This document shows positions 1 through 11,468 of a stretch of 64,000 bases of DNA, piece after piece. Source of the stretch: Diphasiastrum complanatum (lineage: Eukaryota > Streptophyta > Lycopodiopsida > Lycopodiales > Lycopodiaceae); NCBI GenBank assembly GCA_029204225.1, contig CM055101.1:34851683-34915682 (forward strand), given 5' to 3'. Both the position numbers and the translations under genes were made by a program. The notes below the pieces were generated by a model. That model did no database searches. It saw nothing but the letters and a program-made list of their open reading frames with translations, and was not told where the DNA came from. Each line of letters opens with the position of its first letter. Positions within the stretch are counted from its first letter, which is position 1.

Positions 1-2
1 CT

Positions 3-3000
3 GATCAACCCCAGGAGAGAGGCTTCGACGAACTTGAAACAGAAGCCTTGGCTTACAGAAAAGGGAAGGAACCTATGGAAGTAGAAGAACATGAACAGTT
101 CGCCGAAGAACTCGACGAACTGATTACCAAGGAGCAGTTCCTCCAATTGGTAACAGAGGTGGATGAACTGAAGCTGGCATTAGCCAATTTCAAGTCCAGT
201 GTGGACGACTCGTTCGCTGAACTCAAAAACTTGATTTTGAGTTCCGCGAAAGGAAGCCTTCCCTCCACTTCTCAGTTATCCCCTTCTCCACTTCCATCAG
301 TTTCGGGTGAGACTTTACGGTCTCACCCTAGTGTTTTTAAAGATTTAAAGCCTCCTACTTTTAATGGGGAAGAGAAGGATAGAAATGCAGATATTCTACA
401 AACCTTCCTCAGCAAATGGAAGAACATTCATGCTCTTAAACAGACCCCTGACCATTTGCAAGCAATTGAGGCCAGTCTTTCTTTAGGGCCTATGGCCTAA
501 AAGTGGTGGTTAAATCTCCAGGAGACTGGGCAGACTCCCCGGTCATGGAAAGCTTTTGAAGAAGCTTTCCTAAGAGAATTTCTACCAGAGAATGAACTTG
601 ATAGAGTCTGGGAAGCCTGGGAAAGAACAGTAATGGACAAGTCCCTCATCCAATATATCTCGCAGTATCGAGAGGCAATTTTAAAGATTAAAAATATGGA
701 TGACTATCAAAAAATCAGGGGATTTGTCCGTGGCCTCAAAGATGAATATAAAGTAGAGGTCCAGAGAAACTCGCCTACTACCCTTGAGCAAGCTCTCAGA
801 TATGCTCAAATCTATGATGATTCAGTGGGTAGGAAGAGAGCGAGACAGCAACCACTTTCTGAGCAGCTTCCTCAGAAAGACTTTCAAATTAAAAAGAAAT
901 TTTTAAAAAGAAAGAAAGAAGATAAATTTAAAGGTGAAGCTCCTCAGAAACGCCCTTCACTCATACAACCCTTAAAACCAGATGATTTTGAGAAAGCCAA
1001 ACAAGAACGTTTGTGCTTTGTGTGTATGGGCAAGGGACACACAGTCAGACAGTGTCCCAAGGGGCCTTTCACTAAAAAAGATAAGAAAGATAAAAAACAA
1101 GTTCATCTTGTTCAGACTGTATGTTTCCCCAGTGACTCGGCAGCTTCCGAGATCAAAGTGTATCATGAAGATCATGAACACTGTTGCCAGCTGACCTCTG
1201 CAATGCTAGCGAGACCCTTCAGCTTTGGGCCGCATGACCTAGTACGTATGCATGGGAAATTTGGTAACCAGTCAGTAAGAGTCATGGTTGATGATGGGGC
1301 AACCCATAATTTCATCAACCACGCCCTGGTTAAAAAGCTTAAACTACCAGAAGTACCTAGTCAGCATAGGTACATAGTTTCATTAGCTAAGGGTGAAGAT
1401 AAAAAAATATGGGAAACTATGGTAAGTAAGTTAAATCTTGGTATTCAGGGGTACCAAGATCAGATAAACTTTCAGATAATGCACCTGGATCGAACAGACA
1501 TTGTTCTCGGGAGAGATTGGCTCTACAGTTTAGGACCTTCCCTCCACAGAAACTATCAAGAGAACACCCTCAGCTTTCAGTATAAAGGCCGAGATATCCA
1601 GTTGCATGGGGAGCATGATGTTCCCAACAGCCCTATGGTCTGCAGTTCAGAGCTCTGTCAGCTAATCGGAGACAAAGACCATCAGGTATTCTTATGTGAC
1701 TTTCAGTTTATTCCTGAAGTTTCTATTTCCAGTTCTGTTCAGCAGAAAATCAGTAAATTAGAAACTTTATTGTCTAAATTTAAAGATGTTTTTCCTGAAG
1801 ATTTGCCACATGGTTTACCACCTAGCAGAGAGGTAGATCATGTAATAAACCTAGTACCAGGTACAGCACCTGTTTCTAAACCTCCGTATCGGGTCAACCG
1901 AACAGAGGATGAAGAAATAACTAGGCAGTTAACAGACTATCTTGGGAAAGGCCAAATTCAGACCAGTAGTTCACCATGGGCCTCACCAGTCCTATTGGTG
2001 AAAAAGAAGGAGAGGTCTATGCGTCTTTGCGTAGATTACAGAGCCCTCAATAAAGTCACAATTAAGAATAAATACCCTATGCCTCGGGCAGACGAGTTGT
2101 TTGACCAACTCGACGGGGCTAAGTTTTTCAGCAAAATAGACCTCAGATCGGGATATCAACAAGTCCGTATAAAATCAGAAGATGTCTCGAAAACAGCTTT
2201 TAGGACTCGTCACGGTCATTATGAGTTTAAGGTGATGCCATTTGGGCTCACAAATGCTCCAGCTACCTTTATGACCTTGATGAACAGTGTCCTCAGACCA
2301 TACTTGGGTAAGTTTGTAGTCGTATTTTTAGATGACATCCTCGTTTACAGCAAAACGAGGAAGGAGCATCTAAAACACCTCAGAAAGGTGTTTCGACTGC
2401 TCAGAAAGCATAAGCTTTATGCTAAACAATCCAAGTGTGAATTCTTCGTTGAAGAAGTAGCATATTTGGGTCACATTATCTCTTCAGATGGGATTAAGGT
2501 GGACCCAAATAAGGTTAAAGCCATACTCAGTTGGCTGAGACCTCAGAATATTTTGGAACTTCAAATCTTTCTTGGTCTGGCGGGATATTACAGATGATTT
2601 GTCAAGGAATATGCTCAGATAGCAGTCCCTATGACAAATCTCCTTAAGGGGAAGGGAAAGGAGTTCATTTGGGAGTCCGCACAACAGGAGAGCTTTGATG
2701 CTCTCAAAACAGCCTTAGCTACAGCACCAGTTTTAAAGGTCGTCGACCCCAATCAGCCATTTGTGGTCGAAACAGATGCTAGCGACTTTGCAGTAGGTGC
2801 TGTGCTAACTCAGGGTGGACGACCAGTTGCGTTCGAGAGTAAAAAACTCGAGCCAGCACAGACTAGGTATAGTGCCTATGAAAAGGAACTCTTTTCTATA
2901 GTCCATGCCCTTAAGACTTGGAGGCATTATTTGTATGGTGCCAACTTTGAGGTCCTGACAGACCATGAGAGTCTCAGATACCTTTGCAATCAACCTGAGC

Positions 3001-4769
3001 TTAGAGGTCGGAAAGCTCGTTGGGCAGAGTTGATGCAAGAGTTTGACATGTCTATCAGATATAGGCGCGGAAAATTCAATACAGTAGCAGATGCCCTTAG
3101 CAGAATGCCTATGATAAACGAGCTGAGTTTTACTCAGATTCGTAATGAGTTACTCGAGTCCTTGAGAGGGAAATGCCAGCATGATGCATTCTTCTCTATT
3201 ATCTGGAACTCAGTCCAGAACAGACAGTTACAGACTCCAGAACCAGTTCCCGGGGCTGGTGCCAGTTCATCCAAGAATACGGCAGCTTCCGTTGAGGATG
3301 ATAATGAGTCCGAGTATACGTCGTCAGATGACGTTGAGGATTCTGAGCCTGTATCACCCAAGCAAACCCCAGTGGTTGAGGGTCAGTTGACTCAAGGATT
3401 CAAATGGAAACAGTATTCCATTCAAGATGAGTACTTGCTCTATAGAGATAGAGTATGTGTCCCCAATTCAGAGGATTATAGGCAGCAGGTCCTATATGAA
3501 TGTCATGACAATCCTAGCGCGGGACACCCAGGCATACAGAAGACCTATGAGCTTCTTCGTAGGCAATTTTTCTGGCCCGGTATGAAAAAGGACGTCCACC
3601 AGTATGTAACCAGTTGCCAGAAATGTCAAGTAAATAAAGCAGAGCGTTTAAAGGCAGGAGGGTTGTTGCATCCCTTAGAAATACCAGCTGGTAAATGGGA
3701 GAGTATCTCCATGGATTTTATAGTAGGCCTGCCTAAAACCCAAAAGGGTAATGACACTATATGGGTCACAGTTGACCGTCTGACCAAAATGGCTCATTTT
3801 ATTCCGACCAAAACAACCGTTAGAGCTCCAGAGTTAGCGAGGTTGTTTGTAGACGGGCTATTTAAATTGTACGGTCTACCTTCCGGCATAGTCAGCGACC
3901 GGGACAGTAAGTTTACTGGAAATTTTTGGAAGGCAGTATTCCATCATCTCCATACTAAACTTAATATGAGTACCACCGACCATCCACAGACGGACGGTCA
4001 AACAGAAAGGGCAAATCAAGTGCTGGAGGATATGCTTCGTGCATACGTCAGCAAGAGGCAGACTAATTGGGAGGAGTATCTCTCGATATTAGAGTTTGCT
4101 TACAACAGTACCAAACATTCAGCTACGGGATACAGCCCATTTATGCTGATGTACGGTTTTCAGCCACGCTCACCCACAGCTGTAGGGTTTAAACAAGAAA
4201 AAGTTGAAGCAGCCAGAAACTTTTTAGAAGACCTAAACCAGATGATAGAACATGCTAAGCGTAGCATTAGACAATCCCAGGATCGAGCCAGGCATTATGC
4301 AGATCCACACAGACGGGATGTGCAGTTCTCCACTGGTGAGAGAGTCTACTTGAGAGTCCCAGTTGACTCTAAAACCCTCAAATCAGGAGTGTGTGCTAAG
4401 TTGTCTCCAAGGTATTGTGGTCCCTTTACCATCAGTAGGAGACTAGGCGAGGTCACCTATGAACTAGAACTCCCACACAGCAGCAAGGTTTTTCCAGTTT
4501 TTCATGTAAGTCAGTTACGAAAAGCCTTAACCAGATCAGATAATCTGGTAGGGGACAGTTTTCTAGTTCTCCCATTGGATCCTCAACAACTTCCACATGA
4601 ACCAGAGGAAATTCTTGATAGTAGAGAGACGCAGACTCGTCATACTCTATACCAAGAATATCTGGTTAAGTGGAATGATCAGCCTATTGAGAATGCCACT
4701 TGGGAAAGAGGCAGCGTCCTTCGCAAGATTTTTCCAGACTTTGTCTTAGAGGACCAAGACGGTTCTTAA
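3..4769 (+). pseudogene. gag-pol polyprotein of gypsy copy 1, two in-frame stops
   Basis: One reading frame runs from the window edge to a TAA at 4767-4769, interrupted only by TAA at 498-500 and TGA at 2595-2597. Against the other copy these are single substitutions (Tyr TAT to TAA, Arg CGA to TGA). Visible domains: retrotransposon gag; CCHC zinc knuckle at 1014-1055 (CFVC..GH..RQC); aspartic protease motif DDGATHNF near 1290; reverse transcriptase with [10 protein letters not shown] and the catalytic VFLDD at about 2322-2336; RNase H starting [12 protein letters not shown] near 2763; integrase HHCC finger at about 3492-3640 and DDE core (MDFIVG, VSDRDSKFTG, GQTERANQ); chromodomain-like VKWNDQPIENATWE near 4670. 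The product would make virus-like particles and copy and integrate the element. With two stops it is probably inactive unless supplied in trans. Confidence 0.93.
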
Positions 4770-4780
4770 GGGGGAGGGAG

Positions 4781-5138
4781 TGTTACGAGCTCGTAACCAG
4801 TGCCGAACCCTAGAGAACACAGATAGGTCAGATACCACAGTTAGGGTCGTGTCCAGCGTACATGACCAACAGGGCAAGACAGTGTGAGTAGTGTGTCCCA
4901 GCACGGTCCATAGCTATGGCGGGCCTAACACAGCCTAGGGACCCTGTCAGCAGGATAGGGCCCCCAGTTGGGTCCCGACGTGCAGTCGGCCACATCAGTG
5001 CCACGTGGCCGACACTTGGCAGTAGCATGCTACCAGTCCTCACACTGGGCTAGGAGGGGCTTACTCTATATCAGGGAGTAGGCAAGGTTGGGTGGATCAG
5101 TTAGTGTTTGCCCTACTGTGGTGTTAGGATCTATTACA
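4781..5138 (+). repeat. 3' LTR of gypsy copy 1
   Basis: This 358-bp LTR starts TGTTACGAG and ends CTATTACA, directly after the purine tract AAGGGGGAGGGAG (4768-4780). It is near-identical to the LTRs at 36177-36534 and 41993-42350. It opens with a perfect 16-bp palindrome (4782-4797) and holds an inverted repeat with G-box-like ACGTGGC at 4985-5013. A TATA-like CTATATC lies near its 3' end. The flank from 5139 onward belongs to another, older copia piece. Confidence 0.95.
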
Positions 5139-5577
5139 AACTTGCTGATGGCTTGATCTAAATGGTCTCCTAGGCTATTTACCGACTAAACAATCTTGAC
5201 AGACATGTAATTCAATTTTCCTATCTGGATAGTCGAGGTCAAGAACAATAGATTTCTTAGATATGTGTTTTACAAAAGCATGATTCAAATGGCCAAGTCT
5301 ATAATGCCAAAGTAAACTTTTATTGATTTATATAGAAGTACTAAGAGCCTGCTGACTAGAGGCAAAAAATCAATGACTTAATCTGTACAAGTATCCATGC
5401 GTGTTTACGAGTGCTAAGATCTTGCATGTCTAATCTATTAGATGAGAGGCAGATGCTTTGATACCAACTAATAGCGGGTGGAATGTTCTAATAGCACCTA
5501 CAATGGGAAGAATGAATGCGGAAGGACCTAATCTCCTGATGGAGAGAAGTGAGAATTTTGACTAGTTTAATCATATT
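5139..5577 (-). mobile_element. Copia fragment G: GAG-pre-integrase remnant and primer site
   Basis: Read on the minus strand, 5139-5450 gives a broken but recognisable copia stretch just ahead of integrase (LWHYRLGHLNHAFVKH-like). Immediately beyond it, on the minus strand, lies TGGTATCAAAGC (plus-strand gctttgatacca, about 5456-5467), the usual primer site next to a 5' LTR. The gag and protease that should lie between the two are missing, so this is an internally deleted piece. Gypsy copy 1 cuts one side and the copia H LTR begins at 5578 on the other. Confidence 0.6.
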
Positions 5578-5818
5578 TGTTACATTTCTATATTTGGCAA
5601 TTGAGGCCAATTTTTATATTAGACTTAGAAGTTGACTTTTCAAAGCTATATTAGTCTAAAAGTATTTTGAATAAACACTTTTTGAAAGTGTGGGAAATGT
5701 GGAAGTCGAATTTGAGTAGATTCAAATTTGAACGTAGGGTACATTGAATCTAGTCCCAAAAATTAGGAGGGTTTACATTTTGGAGGGAAACCAAGTGGCA
5801 ATTTAGGTTCTAGACCTG

Positions 5819-5828
5819 TTATAAAAGG
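5819..5828 (+). promoter_or_regulatory. TATA box of copia H LTR
   Basis: TTATAAAAGG is a near-consensus plant TATA box inside the LTR. The CT array starts 27-35 bp downstream, where transcription would be expected to begin. No transcript evidence is available. Confidence 0.55.
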
Positions 5829-5849
5829 ATGTAACTTGTGGGAAGAGAG

Positions 5850-5950
<101 letters not shown>

Positions 5951-6258
5951 GCTTATACATGGTTCTCTTGGATTCTACTATCCATTGGTGCACTATACTT
6001 GTGATATCTTGCAATTCTATATGAAAAATGCTCATTAATTGTTATTTTCAGATCCACATGTGTGAAATATAGTAGCTTACTATAATTGTATGGAAAACAA
6101 CAATATTTTATATCTTGAATCATGTTTGATCGAGATCTATTAGAAATTGCATCTTATTTTTAGTGTAGATGCTGAATTTTCTACATTGGCAAGATTGGTG
6201 AGTTGCTTGTTTTTGTAACCAAAGATCAATTATAGGTTTGGATCTCAAATCTTTCACA

Positions 6259-6270
6259 TGGTATCAAAGC
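6259..6270 (+). other. Primer binding site of copia H
   Basis: TGGTATCAAAGC directly follows the LTR end CA. It matches the initiator-Met-type primer site common in plant copia elements, with A where many have G (TGGTATCAGAGC). Confidence 0.8.
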
Positions 6271-6719
6271 TTTTGTTTCAGGTTATGAATAAGGCAATCA
6301 CATATATCAATGATTTGGAGAAGATATCAATGCTAGAGCATGCTAGATTGGATTCTACACCAAAATCGAGTTTCTTGCATATGTAGATTGGATCTTTTGT
6401 AGATCAAAACCCTATATAGAATTATAATCTTGATCAATTCTGATTTCTCACATTACATGTTGGATTTTTCTGATTTATAGAGCATTGGAAAAGCCTAAGT
6501 TGTGGCTAATAGATTGCATATCAAGTTTATGGCATTTGCATGTAGATTTTGAAATAGTCAATTTTTTGTGATTTTGTCTAAACCTAATTTTGATTGGATC
6601 TCTAGATTGTGAGGTTACTTAACTTCATTTGAGTGTGTCTCAATATTAGGAAGTGGCAAGAGTCATTATATTGAGGATAGATCATAGGTTGATCAAGATT
6701 TCACTATTCTATGTGTTGA

Positions 6720-7525
6720 TTTGCTTGGTATAAGTATGATGAGCTGGCTTGCATTGATGAGAGCATTAAGGAAGGAGAGCTTGTTCAAGTTATTCTTAAT
6801 GGATTGTTGGATGCTCATGCTAACATTGTTCAAAGTATTTCTATTCAAAAGACTTTGCCAAGTTTGATTGATCTTCAAGAGATCTTGATCAATGAAGAAT
6901 ATAGGCTTCAAGCAAGAGGTGGATCTTCATCAACATCTCAAGTTGGAGAGGAGGCTATGTTCATCAAGAGCAAATTCAAGGGCAAAAGAAAAAGTAAGTG
7001 GTCTAAAGGGAAAGATCAAGTGGATGCTTCATCAAATGGCAAAAAAGAAAGATAGATCAACACTCAAATGCTTCTATTGTGACATCAAAGGACAATTTAC
7101 AAGTGTGCTACAAGAAGAAGAGAGATCAAGGAGACAAGCAAGGTAATCTTACTGTTGATGAGGCTGGTTTGGATATTCAAGATGCAGATGATGATGCTTT
7201 TGTGACGTCTTCATGTATGCTTGCTAATGATGGAGATCTAGATCCATGGTGGATTGATAGTGGAGCAAGTTCACCAATGACGTCACAAAGAGTACTTCAC
7301 TTCTTTGTTGGCATATGGAGATGACAAGAGGGTGATCTACACAACCAATGATGATGAGTGTGCAATCAAATGGATTGGCACAATTCCTATTAATCTCTCT
7401 CTAAATAGGAATGTTCATTTGGAGGATGTTTTGTTCATTCCATCTATTGCCAAGAATTTTCTTAGTGTGAGTAAATTGCTAAGTAAAGGCCTCAAAGTTG
7501 AGTTTGATGGAGATGCTTGTATGAC
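6720..7525 (+). pseudogene. Copia H gag-protease remnant
   Basis: Frames in this stretch give copia gag: LVQVILNGLLDAHANIVQS and LPSLIDLQEILINEEYRL, followed by a Lys-rich segment. A degraded zinc knuckle (CFYC..KG) comes next, then protease WWIDSGASSPMT near 7250 and the GAG-pre segment with VLFIPSIAKNFLSVSKLL near 7440. Capsid, nucleocapsid and protease roles are known for the family. Several frame changes (near 7050 and 7300) break the reading frame, and integrase, RT and RNase H are absent. Confidence 0.8.
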
Positions 7526-7656
7526 ATTTTCTTCTATAATACAAATGGTCAATCCTACAATAGCACATCTATTTGAGTCTCATCCTCAAATACAAGAACA
7601 TAAGGTATGACGAACATTTTTTTTTATATTTACATTAGATAAATTGTTTGAATGCA

Positions 7657-7992
7657 GGAAAACACACCTCCACCAAAAAGAGCACGAAGAACATTCACAT
7701 CTACAAATTAGAATGCATCAAAAACAAAAAAGTTTACATTGGACAAACAACATCACTGATGAAAAGATATCACCAACACTGTGAAAACCCTCCTTCAAAA
7801 ATGTTGGCAGATGCATCTCTATAGGCTCCCTTTAAAAATAATTTTATTATATCTACAATGTATACTCCTTGTGACAAAAAGATTGCAAATAATTTAGAAT
7901 CATTCTATATAGATCTATTTGCTTCATGTGGCTCAAATGGTTATAACATATTAAAAAAAAACCAAGCAATTCCAAAAAATATTGGTACTTGA
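7657..7992 (+). pseudogene. GIY-YIG nuclease-like ORF, decayed
   Basis: In one frame this reads HIYKLECIKNKKVYIGQTT, then SLMKRYHQHC, a TAG stop at 7822-7824, then in the same frame ANNLESFYIDLFASC and GSNGYNIL, ending TGA at 7990-7992. The order IYK..., YIG, R..H, E..YI, GYN matches the GIY-YIG endonuclease fold: two tyrosines, an Arg/His pair and the metal-binding Glu. A possible intron (GT at about 7608, AG at about 7656) would join it to the ORF ending QIQEHK. GIY-YIG domains occur in repair nucleases, homing endonucleases, Penelope-like elements and large DNA viruses; I cannot tell which is the source. The stop suggests it is dead. Confidence 0.55.
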
Positions 7993-8239
7993 AAAGACAT
8001 CATTATATATAAATATAATAAAGTTAGTTGTCAACTATAAATAGTTAATATATGTTTTCATTTATCATTTATGATTCAATGATTCTCAATTATTTTAGTC
8101 ACCAAGACATGAAACATTGTAATGATGTTACATATTCCTTGCCAGTTGTATCATTTAAAATTGGATGAAGATCCAAGAACAAAATACATGTTCAATGCAT
8201 TATAGGACATTACAAAGTTGAAGTTTTCAATTAACATTA
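7993..8239. other. AT-rich stretch, no feature recognised
   Basis: This stretch follows the GIY-YIG ORF and precedes copia A. It is AT-rich, with many stops in all frames and no repeat recognised elsewhere in the window. Confidence 0.5.
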
Positions 8240-9597
8240 TAGAAAATACACACAAATGACGAGTCTATGAGGCTGGCCTTCGATTCTAGTTTGGACCTGT
8301 ATGATTCAAGTTTTCTAATCTTTGATGCCATAGTCATGCTTTATTGAGAAGAACAGAGGTTTTCAAGGCTTGAATAGTATCAGAATAACAATGTGCCAGT
8401 CTATATAAGTATCCATGCCTCTTGCCGAGTGCAAGGATCTTACCTATCGATAATTCTACATTGATCAGACTCGAACTCTACTCGATGATCCAAATCAGTG
8501 ATTCTACTTACTAATAACAGATTCGTAGAGATCTTAGGTACATACAAAACATTCGATAGTTTGAATTGATCATGCGAATTTCAATCTTATAGTGCCATCA
8601 CCTTTGATAGTATGAGTACTATCGTCACCAAGATGAACGTATTTCTTTGTACTATAAGGCATATAGGAGTGAAAATTCTCACGATAACTAGTCATATGTT
8701 GAGTAGCTAAAGAATCCAGAAACCAAGAATTATCCAATAGTGCCTTTTGGTCTTTGAGCATATACGCTCCTTTGTCCATGCCGAGATTGGGAGATGTTGT
8801 GACTATATTCACATGTGGATTTGGTTGCTTATTGGAATTCTTCGCTTTGAACAACCTACAATCCTGGATCTCATGATGCATTTGCAATACTCATAGAACA
8901 TCTTCTTCTTCAACTACGAATTTGATAATTGTTCTTGACTTTGCATCGGTTTCTGATTTGATGCGGACTGCTTAGAGCTTTTCTGCTTCTATCATTTTGA
9001 GCCTTTGTTGACATATAGAGCATGATATGATGAAGTCAACGAAATGTCTTGACTTCTTTGATTATCTTCTTGCAGAAACATAACGATAACTCTAGTAAGA
9101 GTTAAATCTGAGGGTGTCGACATGTTCATCACCCAGTTCTCGTATATAGGAGTCAAGCTTGAAAGCAATGTCATGATTGTATCTTTATCGTCTACGAGCA
9201 ATCCGACAATGGCCATCTGTTACAAGAGATTCTTAAACTGGTTAATGTGATTCTAAAGTAAATCACCATTCAACTTCTTGAGAGTGAAGAATTTTCTTCG
9301 TAGATGTAACTTGGAAGTTACGTCTCTCACATCACATAGTGAACTCAGGATGTCAAAAAACAATACAGATCCTAAGTGGATCTAAACTCCAAGATCATTG
9401 GCTTGAATGCTTGCACTTCAAACTAAATAAGCTAGGAATTGGCAAAACATTCTATGCTACCTAGAATGCAAAAGAACTTGACCGAAAAGAATTTACCACA
9501 AATGGAATTTTTCATAAACATCAAGTGTGGCCCAAAACTTAATAGTATACAGTCCGTACTACATCAGCCTACCACTTTTGAAAAGCACCTAAGATCA
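8240..9597 (-). pseudogene. Copia A gag-protease remnant (minus), split by copia B
   Basis: Read from high to low coordinates: gag (MAIVGLLVDDKDTIMTLLSS, 9216-8992), a zinc-finger-like region ending HEIQDC near 8865, then protease/GAG-pre (SWFLDSLATQHMTSYRENF, 8770-8690; YVHLGDDSTHTIKGDG). Family enzymes mature the capsid. The usual D-S-G-A protease centre reads D-S-L-A here, a damaging change. The low-coordinate end (8240-8570) is a weaker continuation toward integrase. Its closest relatives in the window are the gag piece at 19285-19700 and copia I at 55.9-57.0 kb. Copia B is inserted at 9597/14296, so the upstream part lies beyond 14296. 9430-9597 was not recognised. Confidence 0.75.
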
Positions 9598-9859
9598 TGT
9601 CAAGAATTAGATGTGCAACATCAAGCATTCACCATAAGTAATCACCACAAGAAGGTGGAAGAAGAACATGCACTATCACTCAATCACACTAACTCATCCA
9701 GAATGTAAAATGTACAACTAAACCCTGAACCTTGATAGAGAGAGAAAACCTACGAGTAGACTAATAGACTAGACTACGGCTAATGACAGCTGGTCACAGC
9801 TGTCAACATTTATGTACATCGTAAACAGTAACAATAAAGTTTATCATTGATTTCTAACA
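9598..9859 (-). repeat. 3' LTR of copia B
   Basis: On the plus strand it starts TGTCAAGAATT and ends TTTCTAACA, so the minus-strand LTR is TG...CA. The adjacent plus-strand CTCTCCCTC is the reverse complement of the polypurine tract. Confidence 0.93.
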
Positions 9860-10012
9860 CTCTCCCTCAATGATAAAAGTACATTCTTCTATTCCTAATA
9901 GAGTACAGAACCTCTCAAATTTACATCTACCTGATGACTTAGTAAAAATATCTGCCATTTGATTTTCAGATTTACAAAAAACAAGATCAATGGCTCCATC
10001 AAGAATTTTCTC

Positions 10013-10372
10013 TCAAACAAAATGGTAGTGTTCGATGTGCTTGGTTCGAGCATGTAAAACTGGATTTTTGGCAAGGTGAATGCAACTTTGATTATCGCAA
10101 AATATAGTAGTCGCATCCACCTGTGGTTGACCTAAATCCACAAGCAATTTTCGTAACCATACTGCTTCTTGTGTAGCATTGTTGAGTGCTCGATATTCAA
10201 CTTCCGTCGATGATAAGGCTACTATAGGTTGCCTTTTGTTGTTCCATGAAATTGCAATTGTACCATAATTGAATGTATGACCACTGGTAGATCTTCTGTC
10301 ATCAATATTACCTGCCCAATCGACATCTATATAACCTACCAACATTGGCGCTTCAGGCTTATCATACTTCAA
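10013..10372 (-). pseudogene. Copia B RNase H
   Basis: This reads VGYIDVDWAGNIDDRRSTSG, then ALSSTEVEYRALNNATQEAVWL and a closing ARTKHIEHYHFV, the standard copia RNase H layout (DADWAG, STEAEY, TKHIE.HYHF). The first Asp and the Glu of STE are kept. One residue is missing in the HIE(x)HYHF motif and the frame ends at a TGA that replaces the usual Arg codon (CGA to TGA). RNase H would remove RNA from the RNA-DNA hybrid during reverse transcription. Confidence 0.9.
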
Positions 10373-10489
10373 ACCAAACTTCGATGTCCCTCGAATGTAT
10401 CTGAGAATACGTTTAGCAGACTTCTAGTGTGCTTGACTAGGATCTTGCATAAATTAACTAACAACACCAACAACCTAAGAAATATCTGG

Positions 10490-11440
10490 TCATGTGTGTG
10501 TCAAATAAATCAAACTACCCACCAGCTGTCTATATAAATAAGCATCCACTTTCTCATATTCATTATATGTAGTAAGCTTCATGTTGATATCCATAGGTGT
10601 ACTCAAAGACTTACAATCCTGCATATTGAACTTATAAAGCAAATCTCGTGCATATTTGCTTTGTGTAAGAAAGACCATGTCTTCCTTTTGCCATACTTCA
10701 ATGCCAAGACAATAGTGCATCAATCCTAGATCAGTCATGTCAAAAGCATTGGAAAGATCTAATTTGATTTCATCAATTAACTTCTCATTACTTTCTGCAA
10801 TAATCAAATCATCCACATACAAGACAATGAGCACTATATTTGAATCTTGCCTTAGAATGTAAAGATTAGGATCAGCATCACTCTTTAACATTCCTCTTTG
10901 CTTGAAGTGTTCATCAATGCAAGAGTACCATGCTCGTGGGGCTTGCTTCAATCCATAAATGGCTTTGTTGAGCTTACAAACAAGATGCTCTCTCCCTGGC
11001 TCAACAAATCCTTGAGGTTGTACTAAGTACACCTCTTGATCCACCACTCCATTAAGAAAAGCAGATTTAACATCCATTTGCCGGATCTTCCAACCATAGA
11101 AAGCAGAAATAGCAATGATAGAACGTATAGTCACCATCTTAGCTACGGGTGCAAAGGTTTCCTCAAAATCAATACCTTTTTGTTGCTCAAATCCTCTCAC
11201 AACCAACCGTGCTTTGTACTTGTTGAGTTGACCATCTGCTCCATATTTGATCTTATAAATCCATTTGTAAGTGATAGACTTCTTACCATCAGATAACTCA
11301 ACCAAATTCCATGTCCTCTTTTTCAATATGGCTTCCATTTTTGTTTCCATAGCTGCACGCCACTCCTTGTGCTCCTTTGCTTCATCAAAGGTTTTTGGTT
11401 CTTGAGCCTTGAGCACAGAGCCCATTAGGGCTAGATTCAT
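10490..11440 (-). pseudogene. Copia B reverse transcriptase
   Basis: The 316-residue open frame holds nearly the whole RT: EWRAAMETKMEAILKKRTW, YKWIYKIKYGADGQLNKYKA, RQMDVKSAFLNG, GLKQAPRAW, the catalytic IVLYVDDLIIAES, and CLGIEVWQKEDMVFL. The YVDD catalytic pair is intact. A stop (TAG at about 10422-10424 on the plus strand) and a frame change separate it from RNase H downstream and from integrase upstream at 11469. Known role: copying element RNA to DNA inside the particle. Confidence 0.93.
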
Positions 11441-11468
11441 CTCTAATCTTGCAGGAGGTTTTCAATTT

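Larger units (their letters stand above)
1..5138 (+). mobile_element. Ty3/gypsy chromovirus, copy 1 (5' LTR outside window)
   Basis: The element holds gag, protease, reverse transcriptase, RNase H, integrase and a C-terminal chromodomain-like tail in that order, then a purine tract and a 358-bp LTR. That order and tail identify a plant chromovirus of the Ty3/gypsy superfamily. It is the same family as the complete copy at 36177-42350, with which it lines up base for base over long stretches. The 5' LTR, primer site and first few gag codons lie left of the window. Its coding region is far better preserved than in the other copy, so it is probably the younger or less mutated insertion, although its LTR pair cannot be compared here. 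Confidence 0.95.

Noticed and set aside
4828-5043. 71-codon minus-strand ORF repeated at 36224-36439 and 42040-42255
   Set aside because: It is conserved only because the three LTRs are near-identical. It overlaps the LTR palindrome and G-box region and has no domain likeness.
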